Source: Syngnathus acus (Eukaryota > Chordata > Actinopteri > Syngnathiformes > Syngnathidae). From it: 64,000 nt of DNA. Position numbers and translations under genes: made by a program. The notes under the pieces were generated by a model. That model was not told the DNA's origin and did no database searches. It worked only from the letters and a program-made list of their open reading frames with translations. Shown here in pieces: positions 1-8,708 of the stretch. Positions within the stretch are counted from its first letter, which is position 1; each line of letters opens with the position of its first letter. The stretch lies in contig NC_051089.1 of NCBI RefSeq assembly GCF_901709675.1, forward strand, positions 20,189,508 through 20,253,507, given 5' to 3'.

Positions 1-650
1 TATGTTGCTTTCATGAGAAAGTTTCAAAGTGAGAAGTGAGTAGGAAGGGATTTTAGAAAAAGTATTTCCTTCCTCGCTTACGGGGTTACTTGCAATTATT
101 TTCTTAGTTTATGGAAGAGACCACTGTGAACACATTTATATTACTTACGCAAACAAATGAATTAACATAGGACCATATAACAATACAACAATAGTAAATG
201 TAGTCTTTTTTCCATTTAATATAGACATTCTTATGTGCAATGTTTACATGCTATTGATTACATTAATCATATTTGTTACCAGAACACATATTATTAATAA
301 ATTCAATAGCCATATAATTATGGTTGGTGCTTCATGCTGCAAGTTTAGCCATTAAACTAAAAAAGAAAACTTAAGATGGCTTAGTTAGATTATATTCCAC
401 TTTCAAAGATAAATAAAAGCAAGGCAACGTTTGATCAAATATTTGTTTACCAGAAAAAAGAAGAAAAACACCATCAGCAATTTAGTTTACGTGTACAAGT
501 CACAATTTTAGACGCAAATTATAGTTGAGAGCATTATTACATTGGCGCAAGAACACCCAGATTATTCTTTATTATGCTCAAGGATTTAACAGAGAAAAAC
601 TAGGTCATGAACTGCTAAAATAAAATCTGTATTTTTAGACTGCTGTGTTA
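1..650. other. No gene seen (AT-rich)
   Basis: AT-rich sequence with no long open frame, no recognised repeat family and no RNA-like structure that I could support. Confidence 0.5.
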
Positions 651-651
651 A

Positions 652-775
652 GTACTATCATTACAGTTCCCAAGGAAACTGCATTTTGGGACTGAATGTG
701 CCTGTTGCTCTGATGTTTGTGGTCATGAAGTGTTTTGAACGTCTAGCATTAGACGACCTGAAATCAAGTCAAGTC
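652..775 (+). pseudogene. LINE reverse transcriptase scrap
   Basis: A short stretch translates, with one stop and a frame slip, to pieces like TIITVPKE and PVALMFVVMKCFERLALDDL. These match the segment before RT motif A in the LINE at 57.5-59 kb, which reads PVALTSVVMKSFERLVLNHL. It is a small, heavily decayed relic of the same type of non-LTR retrotransposon. Confidence 0.6.
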
Positions 776-1005
776 AGTTTTATCTATGCAGCCCTTAATC
801 ACAGAAACGTCTCAAAGGGCTTCACATACCCAATGTTGACAAACATTAATGACATCCCCTGAGCTTTACCCACAGGAGGGCAAGAAAAAAGGAAAACAAA
901 AAAAATCTGGGGAAGAAAATGAGATAGTTTGAGAAAGGGGCCACCGATGGGGGAATACCCCTTCCAGGATGACTAAGCTGCAATGGCTGCCGAGTGGGCA
1001 ACATT
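776..1005. repeat. Unclassified teleost interspersed repeat
   Basis: It starts CAAGTCAAGTCAG and continues through a motif about an Alu-sized unit of the kind CTTAATCACA...CTCAAAGGGCTTCACA and ACAGGAGGGCAAG. I recall this combination as a common dispersed repeat in fish genomes. No coding potential. Family not assigned. Confidence 0.45.
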
Positions 1006-1028
1006 TAATACACAATTAATATGAAACA

Positions 1029-1150
1029 CTGCGATTGGCTGGCAACTAGTTTGGGGTGTCCCCTGCCTAACGCCCGAAGTCAACTGGGATAGGCTCCAGC
1101 GCACCCGTGACCCTCGTGAGGATAAGCAGTTCTGATCATGGATGGAAGTA
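1029..1150 (+). mobile_element. tRNA-derived SINE (type 1), tail fragment
   Basis: It carries the 3' body of the SINE found complete at 19343-19678: GCGATTGGCTGGCAAC, then GGGATAGGCTCCAGC, then GTGAGGATAAGC and ATGGATGG. The tRNA-like head is absent. The open frame across it on the minus strand is not a gene. Confidence 0.75.
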
Positions 1151-1159
1151 TTGATGATA

Positions 1160-2270
1160 TACTCCTTGAAGTTTGTCAATCTAGTCCAGAGATGATGCAG
1201 ACAACATGAATGTAAACTTCATCTGAAAAACCTCGATGGTTCAGCTCAGGATTATTCTGGTTATCTGCCAGTGCAGAAGATCATCCTGAAGCTGAGCGGA
1301 CATTCTCTCCGGGACAAAACTCTTTCATTTTTTTGCCATGCGTTATGGCGCAAGAGGCTAAGAGGTTTCATAACTAGAAATAATAATAAACATTTGAATC
1401 TCAATGATTATTCACATCCACTTAACTTAGGGACAGTGGCACCCACTTCCGTGTTAACATTCAGATTTAGTCTGAACTTGGTATTTTTTCCTTGTCCTTT
1501 ATTTAATAAAAAAAAACTTATATACGTAAGCAGGAAGAAATAACTACAAAAAACACTATGTATTGGCATGCACACGCAAGACAAAGGAACCTATCTTTGG
1601 CAGTCTTTCATGTTAGTGTGCCAAAAAGGTCCTTAGTTGGCACTTGACCAGCATCAGGACGATTACACTGGCGGACAAAAAACACTTCCATCTGTCGTCA
1701 ATCCGCCCTTTTTCTAACTTTGTCAATCCTCCTCCTTTGTCTGCAAAATGGGCGTATGTCCAGGACAGACGGACAGACCGCTCTGTCCCTGGGATGGAAT
1801 GCGTACCTCTGTCGCAGGACATACGGAATCTTGTGGAGGCCAGGTCTTGTGGCGGCCAAAGGACGTGCAGCACCAGAGCAGCTGGTGAGTGCCGGACATG
1901 TGCAGAGCAAGAACGGATAGTGACAGGAGGATGCATTCCAACAGGGGACAGGAGGGGATTGCAAGATATGCTTAGCTGTTTCCCGGTGGTTATGAGACTA
2001 AATCTGCCCACCTGTGCAACCAGGATATCTATACTAAATGTTAGGTACTGCAGAGCATCCTTTAATGTGCTTTAATGTTTTCCGGTGAAGCAATTCACCT
2101 CAGTATAGAATAGCAAATAGGGGTCCATTAGTGGTATAGTTGTTCTGTCAGGCTCAGTGGTTTGCATGCTAGCGTGAACACCCAGATCGAGAGTAGCAAA
2201 AAAAGACCAAAAAGAATATTGGCAACAAGGCATATAAAAAATAAAAAAAATATCAGAATCATTATTTAAC
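1160..2270. other. Unassigned, contains a foldback
   Basis: No gene recognised. The open frames between 1613 and 2075 overlap on both strands and follow a GC-richer pocket with an imperfect inverted repeat (separate entry). I regard none as coding. Confidence 0.45.
1775..1957. repeat. Imperfect inverted repeat (foldback)
   Basis: The arm near 1780-1815 (CTGTCCCTGGGATGGAATGC, then CCTCTGTC) is matched in reverse complement by 1915-1955 (GACAGGAGGATGCATTCCAA, then CAGGGGACAGGAGG). Matching is patchy but continues inward (CATACGGAATCTTG against AAGAACGGATA). This explains open frames on both strands. Confidence 0.5.
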
Positions 2271-2274
2271 ATGG

Positions 2275-2960
2275 ATCGGACATTGAGGTAGTGGAGAACT
2301 ACAAATTCCTGGGTGTTCGCCTTAACAACAAACTGGACTGGACTGATCACACCCACGCCCTGTACTAAAAGGGCCAGAGTCGCCTCCACCTGCTGAGGAG
2401 ACTGAGGTCCTTCGGTGTGTGCAGGGCTCTCCTCCGGACCCTCTATGACTCTTTGGTGGCCTCAGTCATCCTCTACGCTGTGGTCTGCTGTGGTGGGGGC
2501 AGCACTGACCGGGACAGGGGGAGACTGAATAAGATGTTCAGAAGAGCGAGCTCTGTCCTGGGCTGTCCCCTGGACTCCATTGAGGTTGTGGGTGAGAGGA
2601 GGCCGTTGATTAAGCTTAGATCCATCATGGACAACACCTCTCACCCTCCATGAGATTGTGCGGTCTCTGAGCGGCTCCTTTAGCGGCAGACTTTTGCACC
2701 CTCGGTGTAGGAAGGAATGGTTCCACAGGTCCTTCATTCCCTCTGCTGTCAGACTTTACAACATGCATGCCACCTGATAAAATGAATGTGTTTCGTCTCT
2801 GCTAGCAGCACTTGTGTTTGTCCTTCTCTGTTATTTACCCTTTTTTGTGATTCTGGCACTTGTTTTATTCTTGCACTCGTATTATTCTTGCACTCATATG
2901 CACTGCTGTGACAAGTGAATTTCCCCGCTGTGGGATGAATAAAGTTCTATCATCCTCATC
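2275..2960 (+). pseudogene. LINE 3' end, RT C-terminus plus 3' UTR
   Basis: A 5'-truncated non-LTR retrotransposon of the L2/CR1/Rex-like group. Translated pieces in order include YKFLGVRLNNKLDWT, LRRLRSFGVC, FRRASSVLGCPLDS, then HPRCRKEWFHRSFIPSAVRL. At least one stop (near 2368) and one frame change (near 2640) break it. The 3' UTR ends GTGACAAGTGAATTTCCCCG...ATGAATAAAGTTCTATC and runs into an ATCATC repeat, typical of a LINE tail. No endonuclease or RT catalytic motifs remain. Confidence 0.8.
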
Positions 2961-3335
2961 ATCATCATCATGCAAAAGTCCCCAAATACCAATGGAGCCT
3001 ATTTGTAGCACAGGAGGCCAGAATCACTATAACTGACATCATGACTTGACAAGAACAATGACCAGACAAGGATGGGAAAAAAAACAGGTAACAAAATAAA
3101 AACAAACTGAGGCGATAGCAAGGAGCAACTGGACAAGACCCAAGTGGTCACAGGGAGCCAATTGGTTTACCCATGGGACTGAGCTGATGAGAACAGGTGG
3201 AAACAAAACAAGAACATGAAAAAAAGCCAAGCATACTCAAAACAATGCAAAAGTCCATAAATTCAGCTCATGAGACTTTGAGTGTTCAATAGACACTTGT
3301 GAAAAACCTTTGTAACTCGATGGTTGTATCTACAA
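2961..3335. other. No gene seen
   Basis: Nothing recognised between two LINE ends; the minus-strand frame at 3039-3230 has no recognisable features. Confidence 0.45.
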
Positions 3336-3339
3336 ATCA

Positions 3340-3812
3340 GTCAGCTGGGCAAGCGCCATGTCTGCTCGGCACAAAAAGAGGCTGAACAAACAGGTAAAAA
3401 GAGCCAGCTCTCTCCAATGCTCCACGTTGGTCAACCCTGCCGAGCCCTTCCAGGACTCTAACAGCACCACACAGCACCTACACTGTGTGAAGGAGCGATT
3501 CCGCCATTCCTTCCTGATTGCACTTGACAGAGATTATTACGAAGACATTGGATGATTTGAGCTTTTTTTATTTTGTGCAATGTGTTTTCTTTGGACACTG
3601 TTTTCATTCCTGAAAAGTCGAATCCCAATATTTATAGCCTCTTATTTATTTATTTATTTATGGCCTATGCTTGGCGCGCATACCAATGCTTACATTTTAT
3701 GTGTTCTCTTTGCATGCCGTTTTGTATTTTTTGTATCAACTATTGTTGCTGAAACAAATTTCCTCAATGTGGGACTTTATCTTATCTTAATAAAGCATCT
3801 TATCTTTATCAC
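3340..3812 (+). pseudogene. LINE 3' end fragment
   Basis: The open frame starting at 3358 (HKKRLNKQVKRASSL, then VKERFRHSFLIAL) matches the C-terminal tail of L2-like LINEs, with an internal deletion. The following UTR ends in AATGTGGGACTTTATCTTATC, then AATAAAGCATCTTATC, a repeated-tail 3' end. Only the last part of the element is present. Confidence 0.7.
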
Positions 3813-4096
3813 AGTCTCATTTAGTGTTGCTACATAAAACTGAAAACACAGACTGCAACAACTCAACAACTATGTACCTCAGTAGTATCAGATAAAACTC
3901 TCTTCTTCTAATACTACCATGGCACAACACCTTTTCCAACTCCTTTTTTCTGGTAGGAGGCTATAAAACACTATGCCAAAATCACGACCAGACATTTGAA
4001 CAGCTTTCCCTGCCATGCCTTCAGCTTTTGTAACGATTGAGTCATAAATTCACTAACATTTACCATCTTCTCTCACACTTCATCATCAATTTAGAG

Positions 4097-4330
4097 CACA
4101 GGTGTCAAAACCAAGGCCCGACAGCCAGATTTGGCACCCAACATCAATTTATCTGGCCTGTAAAAGAAAATCCTTTGTGTCAACTTCTAATATCCTGACT
4201 AAAATCCATACAAAAATTTCAAATTGTTATTTGTAATAAAACAAGATTTTGCAAGAATTTGTTACCATTTTTACAATATCTTCGTCATTGAACAAACTAT
4301 TTATTTTCTCATTTCAGCACTAGTAATCCG
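4097..4330. mobile_element. hAT MITE fragment
   Basis: It starts CACAGGTGTCAAAACCAAGG and resembles the MITE at 11167-11490 (CACAGGTGTCAAACTCAAGG) over roughly 60-70 bp. It is preceded by ATTTAGAG, very like the CTTTAGAG target of that copy. The far end is not recognisable. Confidence 0.55.
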
Positions 4331-4331
4331 A

Positions 4332-4516
4332 GCGGCACAAATGGAACACTGGTTAGCACGCCCGCCCCACAGTTCAGAGTTGCACGGTTCGATTCCGGCT
4401 CCGGCCTTCCTGTATGGAGTTTGCATGTTCTCCTCGTAACCTGTGTGGAATTCCTCCGGGTACTCCGGTTTCCTCCTACATTCCAAAGACATGCATGGAA
4501 GGCCAATTGAACACTA
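4332..4516 (+). mobile_element. tRNA-derived SINE (type 1), head
   Basis: It shows the tRNA-like head with an A-box-like ACTGGTTAGCACG and a B-box-like GGTTCGATTCC, then the body TGGAGTTTGCATGTTCTCC and TCCGGTTTCCTCC. The copy stops near 4516 at the tandem repeats, so the 3' body is missing. Confidence 0.75.
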
Positions 4517-5005
4517 TTCAAATAACTATAACATAAATAACACGTTTATCAAACCATCTGTGTCACTCCAAATCATTAAATCCATCGATCAAATTCGTCC
4601 TCCTTTCTGTAAACAACGCCGTGTGTGCAGCGCGCCGCTGACGTCGGACTCATCGTCAGTTGCAGTTCAAATTATTCCACAGGCCCATATAACGACAAAT
4701 AACTATCATATGAACAACAATATTATCAAACCATCTGTGTCATTCCAAATCATTAAATCCATCGATCGAATTCCTCGTCCTTCACGTAAACAACGCTGCG
4801 TGTGCGCCGCGTCGCTGACGTCGGACTCGTCGTCAAATACGGTTCAAATTATTCCACAGGCCCATATAATTATAAACAACAATTTTATCAAACGATCTCT
4901 GTAACTCCACGTCATTAAATCCATCGATCGAATCCTTCGTCCTTTATGTAAACGCCGCGTGTGCGCCGTGTCGCTGACGCCGGACTAGTCGTCAGTTGCA
5001 GTTCA
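4517..5005. repeat. Three tandem units of about 160-180 bp
   Basis: The phrase ATCAAACCATCTGTGTCA, followed by AAATCCATCGATC, the GTAAACAACGC block, GCTGACGTCGGACT and ATTATTCCACAGGCC, recurs at about 4548, 4725 and 4887 with increasing divergence. The units contain several CG-rich motifs. The open frame 4443-4904 is a by-product of this repeat. Confidence 0.8.
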
Positions 5006-5729
5006 AATTACAGTAATCCCTTGCTACATCGCGGAACGTTTATTGCGGTTTTACTACATTGCGATTTGTTTTTCCAAATAAAAAAACAAGATTCAAAATA
5101 AAACTTTTAAATTAAGGAATTATGGCACAAATGTTGCCCACTCGTCAGCAGAATGCGGGGGTGCCCACACAATTGCAGGGCATACACTTGTACCTTTTTA
5201 TGAAATTTTTTTATATTAATAAGAGTTCTAAAAACACATTTAAGAGTGTTATAACTTGTTAAAGAAATATCAGTATTATAATAAAACAGTTCTAAAAACA
5301 TAATTACAGTATGTACACTTGTACCTTGTTATTAAAATTGTTATAATAATAAAAGCTGTTCTAAAAAGATATTTACAGTATGTGTTAAGAATTCTGTTAT
5401 TTATGTTATTCAGCCGTGCTTTGATTTGAGGTAGGGTGCTTTATTTTGAAGGCCGTTTTCAGATGATACCATTTCAAATCATTAAATCTCCTGACTCTGG
5501 AAGTCAATGAATGGAACTCATTGTCAGTGAGGCTCCAATTATTCCACAGCCATAGTGCGCCCTCATGCGGTTTAAAGTGAAAATAACATGTGAAGTGATC
5601 AACTTATACTAGTAAGCAAGTAGTGTGTTAATGATCAAGTAAAAACCTGTGAATAATTTCTGATTATAAGTCGCCCCCCCCACCCAAACTATGGAAAAAA
5701 ACGCGACTTATAGTCCGAAAAATACAGTA
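4517..5729 (-). mobile_element. TACCGTATTTTTCGGAC-type element, truncated
   Basis: The right end reads GCGACTTATAGTCCGAAAAA, then TACAGTA, the reverse complement of the TACCGTATTTTTCGGAC terminus. The left part is three tandem units (separate entry) related to those in the elements at 49102-50534 and 59541-60671. At 5007 a second sequence starts, CAGTAATCCCTTGCTACATC, after TA. Its other end (GGGATTACTG then TA) appears in the 49 kb copy at the same host-element position, so the insertion predates dispersal. No coding capacity; superfamily not assigned. Confidence 0.6.
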
Positions 5730-6405
5730 ATAATATGATGATACAATTAAACAGTGGTTTCACCATCACTTTGAAGGAAGCCGTAATTGCAGAGGCCGGT
5801 GACCAAAATGAGTTTGACAATTTGTGCCAGTATCATTGATACTGACTTAGTTTTGCACACTTTCTGCTGCTGATGAGAATTTTACTCAACTGAATTATTA
5901 TTTCTTTAAGATGTTCCATCTCTACATCTGTGTATACTTACGTATATAGCCTGTGTATCAACACTTCAATGCAGTCCAATCCAACCTTTGCAAAAAATGA
6001 TGGAATTGTCTGAGCTCGCCAGCTAGCTTGATAATCGGGTGCGAGGGGGAAAAACACCGTAAAGCGCAATCATGTCCGTTCATTCTCAGTGAATTATATT
6101 GGTTTTGTCTGCCTTTGTGCTGCCACTTAAAATTGTGTACTGAATATATGCAATTGAAAGGCTCAAACTCTAGTCTTGAGATACCAATTGTAACACAAAA
6201 AAATAAAATGTGAATTTGTTGAACAAAATACGTACACCTAGGTAGGTATGCAATTACAATGTAATTGCACATTTCCATTTGGTTAAAAAATTTATAGTTG
6301 CATCATAAAACAGACACAAATGTTACGGCAATGTTTGTGTTAGCATAAAAAAAAAATCCTGTCATGGCATTTAAAATAAAATTACTAATGCTGCATATGA
6401 GGGTT
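5730..6405. other. No gene seen
   Basis: AT-rich, no recognised element. The open frames at 5958-6278 (minus) and 6028-6213 (plus) show no known features. Confidence 0.45.
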
Positions 6406-6409
6406 GACA

Positions 6410-6835
6410 AATTGACCCTACATTCTTCCATTAATGGGTCAAAAATGACCCATATTAGAATCACTGTGTTTTTATGCCATTTTTTTCATTTTGGTAGAGA
6501 GTAATTCACTTCTATGATAATAGGATATTCTATCTTGAACCACAAAACAATGATTTCATCTTTGAAATATCTTTATTTTGAACTTCTTTGAACTTCATTG
6601 AAGTGATATTTATGGCAAATGTCTTCAAATCTTCCAACAGCCATAGTGGCCTTGTACATAGGATTATGTAGGAAACTTCCAAACAGCGCATAGACTAATA
6701 CATCTCAGTTCTTCTCACTTCTGGCAAGCAGGATCAATCCAATGAAGGCGATCAAATCTTCTTTGGTGACATTTTTACGTTCTCTATCTTTTCTCTCCGT
6801 CCTTTCATGTTCATGCACTTCATCACCTCTTGAAT
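6410..6835 (-). pseudogene. piggyBac-like transposase, distal part
   Basis: Read on the minus strand from 6835, the translation includes ERKNVTKEDLIAFIGLILLA, the recognisable start of a piggyBac (DDE_Tnp_1_7) transposase core. After a stop it continues with MYKATMAVGRFEDIC, matching the next conserved block. Further stops follow. Near 6430-6460 the palindromic GGGTCAAAAATGACCC resembles subterminal sequence of piggyBac-type elements. The N-terminal half lies at 12101-12450; the two are separated by a 5.27 kb insertion. Confidence 0.75.
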
Positions 6836-7250
6836 TACCGTATTGGCTCGAATATAAGACGATGTTTTTTGCATTGAAATAAGACTGAAAAAGTGGGGGT
6901 CATCTTACATTCGGGGTCTAGGCATTGTACCCATTCACTTGTGCGCAGCGGTAAGTTAAATGTTGCGGGTATCGACTGAGTATGTTGCCGTGATTGTGTG
7001 CGTCTTTGACACAAAGTGAGTATATACTACTGTCCACTGTTGTGCCATTTGTCCGATCACGGTTTGCTTCGTGTGCGCGCTGTTTGAATGACAGCTCCAG
7101 CGCGCTCCTTTAAGTTTGCCTCGCATCGTACGAGCAGCGTACACGCATGACTAACGACTAACGGTCGCCAGCAAATGTATTTTGTTGTCTCGATGACTTA
7201 TGTTTGGTGTGTTGCCGAGAGTATTTCATTTATGGTTATTTAGTATAGCG

Positions 7251-7791
7251 CAGGGGTGCTCAATACGTCGATCGCGATCGACCAGTCGATCGCCAAGCTA
7301 CTACTGGTTGATCGCATGACGTTTAAAAAAAAAAGAAATTGCTGTATGCTAGAATCCAGCCCATCGCTTGATTGACATACAGGTAGGCCTGTCGGAAGGC
7401 AACCGCAGTGAACCGCACATGTGCAATAGACAGTGACTACAACCCCTCCCCGCAGCATGTTTAACGGCCGCGCACACACAAACCGCCAAAGTTTATAAGC
7501 TAATCAACGCACGCACTCGCTTTTTTCTTTTAAACAAAAGAAAGTTTATGATAAAATGAGTGGGGTTGCTGGACCAAGTAAGAAGCCAAAAACGTATCAC
7601 TTTCATACGGAATGGGAGTTGGACTTTTTTCTCACAATGTCATTTTCTAAGTGCGTTACAAAAATACACGCACTATATTATTTATTTATTTATTGATTCA
7701 TTTATTTATTTTATTTATTGTAGTGGGTAGATCTTTGTGACTTGGTCATTTTAAAAGTAGCTCGTAAGCTGAAAAAGTTTGAGCACCCCTG
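7251..7791 (+). mobile_element. Non-autonomous hAT, 541 bp, TSD GTATAGCG
   Basis: The element begins CAGGGGTGCTCAA and ends TTTGAGCACCCCTG, forming inverted ends. Perfect 8-bp duplications GTATAGCG lie at 7243-7250 and 7792-7799. Copy 2 of the host element has a single uninterrupted version of this site (near 34507), so the boundaries are firm. It contains only a remnant of the transposase start (7556-7696) and ATTT-rich filler. Confidence 0.9.
7556..7696 (+). pseudogene. hAT transposase N-terminal remnant
   Basis: A 46-codon frame begins MSGVAGPSKKPKTYHFHTEW, then ELDFFLTMSFSKCV, and ends at TGA. This is the start of a BED-finger hAT transposase of the GTF2IRD2/ZBED/SCAND3-related kind. The zinc-binding part beyond the first cysteine is missing. 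It differs from the N-termini at 10939, 13825 and 33533, so it represents a separate family. Confidence 0.7.
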
Positions 7792-8708
7792 GTATAGCGG
7801 AACCGTTACGCGCAGTTAGTTATGTAATGTGTGCCGTCTACTAGTGTTGTGTGACGTCAGACGTTGACCGTCGACGTATTTCTGTCTGTTGCAGAAACAC
7901 ACACACACCCCACACACCCTTCATACAATAATCACACACACAAGAATCACATTCACACACCCAAACACTCACCTATGTACACTACACACACCTGCTCTCA
8001 CATCCTTACGACCAAACTGTGCCTAAACCCTTTTGCCAGTTTGCCTGTATGCCCCTATGAGCCACAGTGCCTGTTACGTTTTTGCCAGTAATTCAGTAAA
8101 GCAATAAAACTGAACCACGTCTTCCCTCCTGTGCTCTGACCGACACCCGGGGGCAAAAAGAGCATAACCATCCGAGCCAACCCCCTATACAGTCCTCAGG
8201 CTCCCCAACAATAGCGGTAGCAGTTTGCATTATTTTATTGCAATGTTTTTCCTTATTCAGATTTGTTTCAAGACTACAGTTAGACTTCACTTTGATGGTT
8301 AATGCAGTTACAGTCAAACCTCGGTTTTCGACCACAATCCGTTCCAGAAGGCGGTTCGAGAAGTGAATCGGTTGAATTCCGAATCTATTTTTCCCATTAC
8401 AAATAATGGAAAAAAATTTAATCCGTTCCACGACAAAAAAAAACGCCTTTTTTAAGCATTTCTTCATTTGCGCATTTTTGTCCGATCGCGCAACTGCAGC
8501 GCACCGCCAAACGTGCAACCGTAGCTCGCCACCGACCGCGCAACTGGTCGCATTATTATGACAGAGCCGCCGCTGAAATTTAGAAAATATTTTTAAAGTC
8601 CTGATGTACTTTCCAAAATTTAAGTGGACCTCAGTGCGCAGAGAGCTTAATTTGGTCCGATCGCGCAACCGCAGCGCTCCGGGCACTCACTGTCGCACTG
8701 CTTTAGAG

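Noticed and set aside
1613-2075. Frames of 132 and 143 residues on opposite strands
   Set aside because: Overlapping frames on both strands coincide with an inverted repeat; neither resembles a known protein.
4517-5005. A CRISPR-like or satellite array
   Set aside because: Three diverged units without short identical repeats and unique spacers; the units belong to a dispersed element family.
8093-8686. A 197-residue minus-strand open frame
   Set aside because: It runs across the backbone of the TACCGTATTGG element and the left part of the Tigger-like element, so it cannot predate the insertion and has no recognisable domain.
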